The notes under the pieces: generated by a model
The model's database searches: none
Told to the model about the DNA's origin: nothing
Seen by the model: only the letters and a program-made list of their open reading frames with translations
Shown here: positions 57,218 through 64,000 of the stretch, in pieces
How the letters are laid out: the number at the start of each line of letters is the position of its first letter
Numbering within the stretch: position 1 is the stretch's first letter
Program-made: the position numbers and the translations under genes
Assembly: GCA_040081265.1 (NCBI GenBank)
Contig: JBEBGV010000009.1
Coordinates: forward strand, 1 to 64,000
Direction: 5' to 3'
Length of the DNA stretch: 64,000 nt
From: JBEBGV01 sp040081265
GTDB taxonomy: Bacteria > Acidobacteriota > Vicinamibacteria > Vicinamibacterales > UBA2999

Positions 57218-59632
57218 CTAGGGAACCAGCCGTAGCGTGTGCTCGATTCGGCCCGGCAGGAACGGCGTCGGACGTCCCGATGCCCAGGCCTCGTGCGAGT
57301 TGCCATAGAACGGCGAGAGCGGATGACCACTCTGGCCAGTTGGCATCTGCATGATGCCCTCCGATTCGCGTCCGGGCGAGACCACCATCCGTTCCGACGG
57401 ACCCTGTGCGCCCCAGTGCATGTTGGGCGTGTAGAGATCTCCCGAGAGCGCGCGCTCCGGCATGTCCAGCCAGCGCGACAGGAACGGCACCGCAGCGGAC
57501 AGGGGGTGGCGGTAGGTGGTGACATTCATCTGTGACCACACACGACTGCGCAGGTCCTGCGTCCCCTCTACCTCGAGCCGCCGGATGATGTCGTCGATGC
57601 TGGCGATGAACAGGTCGTTCCAGGTTGCATAGGTTGGGTCGAGGAGGTGGGGCGGCCGCGTCGAGACCAGAGCCCACAGTGGACCTTCGCGTCGCAGCAG
57701 GACGGTGTAGTCGAACGACGGGTCCTGGTCGTAGCACTCGGCCAGGGCAAATGAGAGCACTCGCTCGGACACAGTGTCCCTGAACATGCGCGTCAGCCGG
57801 TACGCGGCCGAGTCAGCCGAGGCTTCGCCGTTCCAGCCGTGCTCGACGACGTCACGGAAGGCTCGACGCGTGGGTGCGTCGCCTGCGACTGGTGCGGTCA
57901 GCGAATCGAGGATCAGCTGGCGCCAGCGTTCCAGGAACTCGGCGCGCGTATCGAGCTGAATCGCGAGGAGATCTCGTGGTGTCAGCGATTCCTTTGCGAA
58001 CAATCGTTCGCGGATGATGCGAGCCCGCGAGCCCACTTCCCAGTTGCCGTCACCGAGCACACTGAGCATCGCGCCATCGACCACCCGGGCGTTGGCCGTC
58101 CACAGACGTCCGGCTGGAGGATCGACGATGCGCGGGTAACTGGCAGGATCGAGCCAGCCCGACCATCCGCGCGTCCCATCGGTCCACGTCTGGGGAAGCC
58201 GCCCATCGAGATTGATGCGAGCCGGAAGGGTTCCGTAGATGGTCCAGCCGATCCGCCCCGAACGGTCGGCGACGACCATGTTCTGTGCCGGGGTGCCGAG
58301 CTGATTCGCCTCGCTGAAGGCCTCGTCGATGGTGCGTGCGTTCTCGAGCGGCGTGACCGAGCGTGACAGGCGCTCAGCCGAGTGTGCCACCCACCGATAC
58401 GCGCGGGCGCGTCCGCGAAAGTCGGGCGGCAGCACCGGTCCCCACACAGTCCACAGCACCGAAATTGACTCCGCGTCTGCTCCAGCCACCTCGATGGTCT
58501 CGTCGTGGCGGTCGAAGGTGCGCCAGCCGTCAGGGGTCCGGTACTGGTCGGGCCGAGCCGGGTCGGTCTCGAGCAACACGATATCGCTGGTGTCTGCGTA
58601 GGCGTTGGTGAAGCCCCAGGCGATGTTCGTGTTACTGCCGACGACCAGCGCTGGTGCACCGGGAAGCGTGATACCGGCAATCCGTCGGGGTGAGCCGTTG
58701 TCGGTCCAGTCGAGGACCGCCCGGTACCACGTGTTCGGAACGCGGATGCCGAGGTGCATGTCGTTGGCGACCAGCGCCCCGGCACCACCAGTGAGCTGGC
58801 TGCCGACTGCCCAGCTGTTGCTCCCCGTGGCTTCCCCGGGGCCGGCGTCTCCCAGCCACGCCACGCCGCGAGGGCGAGCCGGTTGTGGCGCAGTGCTCGT
58901 GCCAGCGCGCCGCGAGCGCAGGTCGTAGATGTCGGGGCCCGGAACGAGAGGAGAGGGCAGGCGGTCCCCGATCAGGGGAGTATCCCACTCGGTCCCCTGG
59001 GGCATGAAGAAGTCGGAGACCTCCTTCGGAAGGACCAGGTCCATGGTGGCTCGGGTCGATTCCAGCGCGCCGTCACTTTCCTGGAGGGTCACGAACATCG
59101 ACAGCACGACGAGCAGGGTGTCTTCGGCGCGCCAGGGTTCAGGCTGTTGGCGCAACAGGAGGTACTCGAAGGGCCGCGCGGCGAGGTCGGCCAGACCGGC
59201 GTTCACGCCATCCACGTAGGCGTCGAGCACGCGGCGCTGTTGCGGGGGCATGAGTCCGGCGGCTCGACGTGCCTGGTCACGGAACCGGTGAATTCTGATC
59301 TCGCGGTCCACAGGCAGGGCTCGCGGACCGACCAGCGCGGCCAGCTCACCGGCGGCGCGCCGACGGGAGAGGTCCATCTGGAAGAACCGGTCCTGGGCAT
59401 GGAGAAAGCCCGTTGCTCGGGCGACGTCCTCCCGGGTGTTTCCGCGGATGGTCGGGATGCCGAGGGCGTCGCGCTCGACGATCACCGGCGCGGACAGGCC
59501 GGCCACCGTCGTCTCGCCGTCGAGCTGCGCAAGGCTGCCGCGCAGTCCGAGCCAGACCATAGCGGCGGTGGCCGTCGCCGCGACGAGCAGGGTCACCAGT
59601 GACCATGCGGCAACGCGGCGCACACGTCTCAT
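57218..59632 (-). CDS. Penicillin-acylase-family N-terminal nucleophile hydrolase
   Basis: An 804-residue exported precursor. A signal/anchor helix (about 8-30) is followed by the alpha chain and a spacer, then the autocleavage site Gly270-Ser271 in ATGSNSWAVGS; Ser271 becomes the catalytic N-terminus of the beta chain. FLHAQDRFFQMDLSRRRAAGEL near residues 76-97 is the hallmark of the alpha chain. Relatives hydrolyse beta-lactam side chains or acyl-homoserine lactones; the true substrate here is unknown. It converges with dps with a 3-base gap. Confidence 0.92.
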   Translation of the reverse strand: MRRVRRVAAWSLVTLLVAATATAAMVWLGLRGSLAQLDGETTVAGLSAPVIVERDALGIPTIRGNTREDVARATGFLHAQDRFFQMDLSRRRAAGELAALVGPRALPVDREIRIHRFRDQARRAAGLMPPQQRRVLDAYVDGVNAGLADLAARPFEYLLLRQQPEPWRAEDTLLVVLSMFVTLQESDGALESTRATMDLVLPKEVSDFFMPQGTEWDTPLIGDRLPSPLVPGPDIYDLRSRRAGTSTAPQPARPRGVAWLGDAGPGEATGSNSWAVGSQLTGGAGALVANDMHLGIRVPNTWYRAVLDWTDNGSPRRIAGITLPGAPALVVGSNTNIAWGFTNAYADTSDIVLLETDPARPDQYRTPDGWRTFDRHDETIEVAGADAESISVLWTVWGPVLPPDFRGRARAYRWVAHSAERLSRSVTPLENARTIDEAFSEANQLGTPAQNMVVADRSGRIGWTIYGTLPARINLDGRLPQTWTDGTRGWSGWLDPASYPRIVDPPAGRLWTANARVVDGAMLSVLGDGNWEVGSRARIIRERLFAKESLTPRDLLAIQLDTRAEFLERWRQLILDSLTAPVAGDAPTRRAFRDVVEHGWNGEASADSAAYRLTRMFRDTVSERVLSFALAECYDQDPSFDYTVLLRREGPLWALVSTRPPHLLDPTYATWNDLFIASIDDIIRRLEVEGTQDLRSRVWSQMNVTTYRHPLSAAVPFLSRWLDMPERALSGDLYTPNMHWGAQGPSERMVVSPGRESEGIMQMPTGQSGHPLSPFYGNSHEAWASGRPTPFLPGRIEHTLRLVP

Positions 59633-59643
59633 CGCGTCCGCAT

Positions 59644-59651
59644 GTTATAAC
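59644..59651. promoter_or_regulatory. Palindromic AT-rich octamer between divergent genes
   Basis: GTTATAAC in the 42-base gap between the acylase and methyltransferase genes. It reads as a TATAAC-type -10 on both strands, so it could serve both promoters. No -35 is clear. Confidence 0.3.
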
Positions 59652-59674
59652 GACCTCGGACACGGGAGTCTGTA

Positions 59675-60472
59675 ATGGATCCATTTGCAGAGTTCAAGGA
59701 TGCACAGCGCAAAGGCTGGTCGCATTTCGCGCCACTCGAGGCGCAGACGACCCCCGCCGCTGCGCAACTGGTGCGTCACGCCGGCGTGAAAGCCGGGCAG
59801 CGGGTGCTCGACGTTGGTTGCGGCACTGGCGTGGTGGCGGTGACGGCCGCGCGGGTCGGAGCCAGTGTCGTGGGCCTCGATCTGACCCCGACTCTGCTCG
59901 CGCGGGCACGCGAAAATTCGGCCCTCGCTGGCGTTGACATCGAGTGGCGTGAAGGCGACGCCGAGCAGCTGCCGTTCGCCGATGCGACCTTTGACGTGGT
60001 CGTCAGTCAGTTCGGCCATATCTTCGCCCCGCGGCCCGAGCTGGCCGTCTCCGAGATGCTGAGGGTGCTGAAGAGCGGCGGAACGATTGCGTTCAACACC
60101 TGGCCACCGGAACTGTTCGTGGGGAGGATGTTTGCGATGACGGCGAGGTACCTGCCGCCACCGCCGCCGGGCGCACAGCCGCCGGCACTCTGGGGCGATC
60201 CGCAGGTGGTTCGCGAGCGCCTCGGCTCTGCGGTCAAGAACATCATGTTCGACCGCGGGGTCCTGCTGTCTCCGGCACTCAGCCCTCAACATCACCGCGA
60301 CGGACTGGAGCGAACGGCTGGTCCGGTCATCCGACTCGTCGAGGTGCTCAGCGCAGCTGATCCGGCGCGGCTCGCGGCGTTTCGAGCGGAATACGAGGCG
60401 CTGGTGAGCGAGTACATCCGGGAGAACATCGCTCATCAGGGCTACCTCCTGAGCAGAGCCACAAAGATCTAG
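59675..60472 (+). CDS. Class I SAM-dependent methyltransferase (UbiE/MenG-like)
   Basis: A 265-residue methyltransferase. Motif I VLDVGCGTGVVAVTAA, motif II GLDLTP, post-I EGDAEQLPFADATFDVVVSQFG, and motif III LRVLKSGGTIAFNTW. The DAEQLPF block is typical of UbiE/COQ5-like and small-molecule methyltransferases. The start is ATG 59675. Four bases separate it from the oxidoreductase gene, so they form an operon, but neither neighbour reveals the substrate. Confidence 0.88.
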   Translation: MDPFAEFKDAQRKGWSHFAPLEAQTTPAAAQLVRHAGVKAGQRVLDVGCGTGVVAVTAARVGASVVGLDLTPTLLARARENSALAGVDIEWREGDAEQLPFADATFDVVVSQFGHIFAPRPELAVSEMLRVLKSGGTIAFNTWPPELFVGRMFAMTARYLPPPPPGAQPPALWGDPQVVRERLGSAVKNIMFDRGVLLSPALSPQHHRDGLERTAGPVIRLVEVLSAADPARLAAFRAEYEALVSEYIRENIAHQGYLLSRATKI

Positions 60473-60476
60473 AGCC

Positions 60477-61697
60477 GTGCCACCTCGTTACGGCATCTCG
60501 CCGTGGATCGCTCAGGTTCCTTCGACGCGCCGCCCCGTGTTCCCCGGGCAGAAGGGCGATGTCGCCGCCGAGGTCGTGATCATCGGTGCGGGCCTCACGG
60601 GCAGCGCTGTCGCCTACGCCTGCGCGGCCGCGGGAATGAGACCGCTCGTGCTCGAAGCCGACCGAGTCGGAACAGGGACCACGGCCTTCGGAGCGGGACT
60701 GATCCTCCCTGAACCGGGTCCTGCATTCCGGGACGTCGTGGCCGCGCAGGGTCTCCGCACGGCGAAGCGCGCGTTCGGTGCCTGGCGTCGAGCGGCACTC
60801 GACGCGGCGGCGTTGCTGCGACGCCTCAAGATCAAGTGCGATCTCACGCCACTCGACGCCCTGACGGTTACAAACGAGGACGCCGAGCGAGGGTTGAGAA
60901 AGGAGTACGACGCCCGAGTGGATGCCGGCCTCGACCTCGCCTGGCTTGCTGAGCGCCAGGTGCGCGCAGCGACGCGCGCGGACGTGGCGTCCGGTTTCCG
61001 GCAGTCGGGGGCGTTCGGGTTCGACCCCTACCGTGCCTGCGTGGGCCTGGCGATCGCCGCCCGCGCACGTGGCGCCACGTTCCACGAGAACTCGCCCGTC
61101 GTGCGCATCAGACCCGGGCGCAACCACGTCAACCTCGTCTGCGAACGGGGAACGGTGCAAGCTGGCGCGGTCATCGTGGCGACAGGTACGGCGACGACCC
61201 TCTTTGCGCCATTGCGCCGGCACTTCACGGTGCGGGACACCTACCATGTGCTCACCAGCGCTCTGCCGCCGGCGGTCCGCCGGCAGGTGGGCGCGGCCGA
61301 CACCACCCTGCGCGACTCGCACGCGCCGCCGCACCGTCTGCGCTGGACCTCTGATCACCAGGTGCTGATTGCGGGTGCCGAGCAAGCCGAGGCACCTGCC
61401 CGTCGTCGCGACGCACTGGTCAAGGAGTGGACGTTTGAGCTCATGTATGAGCTCCTCAAGATGTACCCGGCCATATCCGGTCTGCAGCCCGCCTACGGCT
61501 GGCGCCTCTCGTCGGGGATGACCCGGGACGGTCTTCCCTACATCGGGGCCCACCGAAACTATCCCCGCCACCTCTTTGCGCTCGGGGGGGGCGTTGGCGA
61601 GTCGAGTACCGGCGCGTTCCTTGCGGCGCGGCTTCTCGTGCGCGCGCTCGAGGGTGAGTCTGACCCTGGCGACGACGCCTTCGGCTTCACCCGCTGA
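60477..61697 (+). CDS. FAD-dependent oxidoreductase (DAO family)
   Basis: A 406-residue flavoprotein of the D-amino-acid-oxidase/glycine-oxidase type. VVIIGAGLTGSAVAYACAAAG is the dinucleotide fold (within residues 33-53), followed by LEADRVGTGTTAFGAGLI, and the C-terminal GLPYIGAHRN and LFALGGGVGES blocks bind FAD. It starts at GTG 60477, 4 bases after the methyltransferase stop. It likely oxidises an amine or amino acid; the substrate is unknown. Confidence 0.88.
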   Translation: MPPRYGISPWIAQVPSTRRPVFPGQKGDVAAEVVIIGAGLTGSAVAYACAAAGMRPLVLEADRVGTGTTAFGAGLILPEPGPAFRDVVAAQGLRTAKRAFGAWRRAALDAAALLRRLKIKCDLTPLDALTVTNEDAERGLRKEYDARVDAGLDLAWLAERQVRAATRADVASGFRQSGAFGFDPYRACVGLAIAARARGATFHENSPVVRIRPGRNHVNLVCERGTVQAGAVIVATGTATTLFAPLRRHFTVRDTYHVLTSALPPAVRRQVGAADTTLRDSHAPPHRLRWTSDHQVLIAGAEQAEAPARRRDALVKEWTFELMYELLKMYPAISGLQPAYGWRLSSGMTRDGLPYIGAHRNYPRHLFALGGGVGESSTGAFLAARLLVRALEGESDPGDDAFGFTR

Positions 61698-61701
61698 AAG
61701 G

Positions 61702-61707
61702 TATACT
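61702..61707 (+). promoter_or_regulatory. Possible -10 of the second TonB-dependent receptor
   Basis: TATACT 42 bases before ATG 61750, with a poor -35 match. AGGA near 61734 could be the ribosome site, though it is rather far from the start. Confidence 0.35.
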
Positions 61708-61749
61708 CGATCGTTGGACTCCAGATTCCTGAAAGGACAGGCCACACAC

Positions 61750-64000
61750 ATGTTTCGCGGGTTTTTGAGCGTAATTCTGACTCTGATGCTGGCTGCGTCT
61801 GCAGCCGCGCAGGGCCAGGCGATTAACGGCACCATCGAGGGCACGGTGACCGATGAATCCGGTGGCGCACTGCCGGGTGTCAGCGTCACCGTGACCAACA
61901 CCGACACCGGTGCGAGCCGCACCGTCGTGACCAACGAGGCCGGCGTGTACCGGGCGCTCCTGCTGCCGCTTGGTTCGTACCGCGTTGCCGCCGAACTCCA
62001 GGGTTTCCGCCGCTATGAGCAGACCGGAGTCGGCCTGTCAGCCGGGCAGGTGGCGGTCGTGGACGTCAAGATGGGCGTCGGCGCTCTGACCGAAACGGTG
62101 TCAGTGACGGCCACGCCGCCGCTGGTCGATCTCGGCAAGATCGAACAGGGGCGCACGCTGACGAGCGATGAGATCAAGACGCTTCCGCTGACCTCGCGCA
62201 ACCCCTACAACTTTGCCCTGCTCCAGCCTGGCGTCGTCGGGTTCGAAACACAGGAATTCGGTGTGCCGCGCTTGACGGCCAACGGGGCCCTGCTGCGCGT
62301 CAACTACCAGATCGACGGCAACGACAACACCCAGAAGGATCGCGCCGGGCTGCGGCAGATGCCGATGTCTGAAATCATGATCCGCGAGGTCAAGGTGATC
62401 ACCTCCGGGTACGCGCCGGAGTTCGGCCAGACGATGGGCCTGGTGTACAACGCGGTCACGCCGTCTGGCGCGAACACGATGAAGGGACAGGCGAGTTACC
62501 GCTTTCAGCGCCAGCCTCTCGTCGCGTTGCCGTTCTTCTCGACCACGACCGTGAAGCCGCCCACTGACGTCAATATCTTCACGATCGACAACGGTGGTCC
62601 GATCGTCAAGGACCGGACGTTCTATTTCGGCGGCTTCGAGAGCACCAAGCGCGATCTGTCTGGAGCCCGCGTCATCACGATCACGCCGGCAAACGCGGCA
62701 CGGCTGGGCCTGACTGAGCCGGCCTACATGCCAACGAAGGCGACGACCAAGTTCGCGATCGGCAAGATCGACCACCTCGTGTCAGACGCCAACCGCGCCA
62801 ACCTTCGCTACATTTTTTTCGACAACTCGATCACCAACAACATCGCCGGCGGACTGAATTCGGTGCAGCGCGGCACCGACTTCGTCGATCGTCAGCATTC
62901 GACCGCCGGTCAGCTGGTGTCGACCATCGGCAACAACATGCTGAACGAGGTCCGCGTGCAGTACGCAACGCGCGCCCAGTCGCGCGCAGCCGGCGCCCAG
63001 GCCGGAGCGGGTCCGGCGGTCACCGTGACTGGCATTGCCCAGTTCGGTGGCGCCATTCCTGACGCGTCCAACGGCGCCGGATTCGCCTTCACTGAGAACC
63101 AGTTCCAGATCCTCGACAACTTCACGCAGATTCGCGGGAACCACGCCTATAAGTTCGGTGTCAGCGTCGAATCGGTGAAGGACACGAGAACGCAGGCGCA
63201 GTTCCAGGTCTACACGTTCCCCACCATCGACTCCTATCTGGCGGCGAAGAGCGGGGCGAATCCGCTGGGCTACACCTCGTTCTCGCAGTTCTTCGGCAAC
63301 CCCGACATCGAGTACACGACGTCGATGTTCGCGGTGTTCGTGCAGGATGACTGGCGTGTGTCACCCGACATCAAGCTCCTCTACGGGTTGCGCTACGACA
63401 CCTACGCGCCGCCGGACTCCAACGCGAGCGCGCTGATTGCCTCGTCGCGGAAATTTTCCGCCGACAGAAACAACTGGCAGCCGCGCCTCGGGCTGGTGTG
63501 GACGCTCGGCAGCGACCGTAAGACAGTGCTCCGGGGTAACAGCGGCGTGATGTACGACCAGCCGATCAACGCGATCTACGAACAGGCTCTCCTGAACGAC
63601 GGTTCGACGACGCGCGGAAGCGCCTCGTTCACGTCGGCACAGGCCGGCGCACCCACGTTCCCGAACGTGTTTTCAGGCGGGACGGCTGCGGCGTCGAACA
63701 CCGGGTGGACGGTTGATCCCGAGTTCCGGATCGCCCGCATGTGGCAGAGCAACGTGCAGGTGGAACGTGCACTTGGCGATCACTATTCGGCGGCGTTCGG
63801 CCTGGCGTACACCAAGGGGTATGACCTGCCCGTGGTCAGCAACATCAACCTGGGCGCGCCGACCGGCGCGCTGGCCGATGGTCGACCGGTGTATGCGACG
63901 GCCGTGAATGCGACCACGCGGCTCGACCCGCGATTCAACGCCATCTTCAGCACGCAGGCGATCGGCGAGTCGAACTACAAGGCGATGACCATGCAGTTCA
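61750..64000 (+). CDS. TonB-dependent receptor, N-terminal 750 residues (cut by window edge)
   Basis: Open from ATG 61750 to the end of the window with no stop. The signal peptide covers residues 1-21 (LSVILTLMLAASAAAQ). A carboxypeptidase-regulatory-like domain (about 27-115, with IEGTVTDESGGALPGVSVTV) is followed by a plug domain with TVSVTATPPLVDLGKIEQG and VNYQIDGNDNTQKDRAG. The barrel begins near residue 240, with repeated FVQDDWRVSPDIKLLYGLRY-type strands (near residue 535). It is a different subfamily from the receptor at 18871, closer to those with the LTSRNPYNFALLQPGV plug motif. The ligand is unknown. Confidence 0.92.
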   Translation, partial: MFRGFLSVILTLMLAASAAAQGQAINGTIEGTVTDESGGALPGVSVTVTNTDTGASRTVVTNEAGVYRALLLPLGSYRVAAELQGFRRYEQTGVGLSAGQVAVVDVKMGVGALTETVSVTATPPLVDLGKIEQGRTLTSDEIKTLPLTSRNPYNFALLQPGVVGFETQEFGVPRLTANGALLRVNYQIDGNDNTQKDRAGLRQMPMSEIMIREVKVITSGYAPEFGQTMGLVYNAVTPSGANTMKGQASYRFQRQPLVALPFFSTTTVKPPTDVNIFTIDNGGPIVKDRTFYFGGFESTKRDLSGARVITITPANAARLGLTEPAYMPTKATTKFAIGKIDHLVSDANRANLRYIFFDNSITNNIAGGLNSVQRGTDFVDRQHSTAGQLVSTIGNNMLNEVRVQYATRAQSRAAGAQAGAGPAVTVTGIAQFGGAIPDASNGAGFAFTENQFQILDNFTQIRGNHAYKFGVSVESVKDTRTQAQFQVYTFPTIDSYLAAKSGANPLGYTSFSQFFGNPDIEYTTSMFAVFVQDDWRVSPDIKLLYGLRYDTYAPPDSNASALIASSRKFSADRNNWQPRLGLVWTLGSDRKTVLRGNSGVMYDQPINAIYEQALLNDGSTTRGSASFTSAQAGAPTFPNVFSGGTAAASNTGWTVDPEFRIARMWQSNVQVERALGDHYSAAFGLAYTKGYDLPVVSNINLGAPTGALADGRPVYATAVNATTRLDPRFNAIFSTQAIGESNYKAMTMQF

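Noticed and set aside
1..64000. tRNA, rRNA, CRISPR arrays, insertion sequences or prophage genes
   Set aside because: I looked for T-loop-like GGTTCGA cores, evenly spaced repeats and transposase or integrase motifs and saw none. The REP-like pair at 4255-4341 is the only mobile-type trace.

Overview
The window is a dense, high-GC bacterial chromosome segment with no tRNA, rRNA, CRISPR array or intact mobile element that I can see. The gene mix suggests an acidobacterium, possibly of the Vicinamibacteria type. The pointers are large TonB-dependent receptors with an N-terminal carboxypeptidase-regulatory-like domain, tandem Ser/Thr kinases fused to long TPR-like tails beside an ECF-type sigma factor, paired M61 and M16 peptidases, and very frequent 4-base start/stop overlaps with GTG and TTG starts. 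The taxonomic call is inference.

Layout. 1-4244: a truncated methyltransferase-like gene on the minus strand, then a four-gene plus-strand operon (sugar epimerase, methyltransferase, GT2 glycosyltransferase, GT-C-like membrane glycosyltransferase) for a surface glycan or glycolipid. 4255-4341: two near-identical palindromes between converging genes. 4353-16699: a secondary-lipid/polyketide locus. An Old Yellow Enzyme and an ATP-grasp protein face away from a 2436-residue synthase (KS, dead KS, AT, ACP, KR, DH), which is followed by a phosphopantetheinyl transferase, a FabL-like enoyl reductase and a GNAT-fold protein. 16705-18851: an orphan MlaF-like ABC ATPase and a Yip1-like membrane protein. 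18871-21714: a TonB-dependent receptor.

21771-28972 (all minus): PAP2 phosphatase, a secreted protein with kinase-like catalytic motifs, an ATP/ADP-translocase-like transporter joined in frame to an outer-membrane barrel, and a second translocase-like transporter with HEAT-like repeats. Three of these four genes carry the same 31-base element upstream. 29031-37369: a signalling block of two paralogous receptor-type Ser/Thr kinases, an ECF sigma factor, a STAS anti-anti-sigma factor and an FHA-GAF-PP2C phosphatase. 37406-42284: a PLP lyase, a 57-residue membrane protein, a LytM lipoprotein and an AlgJ/AlgI-like O-acetylation pair.

42310-64000: ferrochelatase; two M61 peptidases around an FAD-linked oxidase; argH followed by a tightly overlapped chain (30-residue peptide, Na+/solute symporter, 29-residue peptide, half-length asparaginase); an M16 pair of one dead and one active subunit; purE-purK-dps; a penicillin-acylase-family hydrolase; a methyltransferase; a DAO-type oxidoreductase; and the start of a second TonB-dependent receptor running off the right edge.

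The most unusual parts are three. The lipid synthase has Thr at the ACP attachment position and a Cys-to-Pro second KS. The 21.8-29.0 kb block could be an extracytoplasmic nucleotide/phosphorylation system under a shared promoter-like element. Two single-helix micro-ORFs are translationally linked to the symporter. Everything here is read by eye from sequence and translation; no database search was run.
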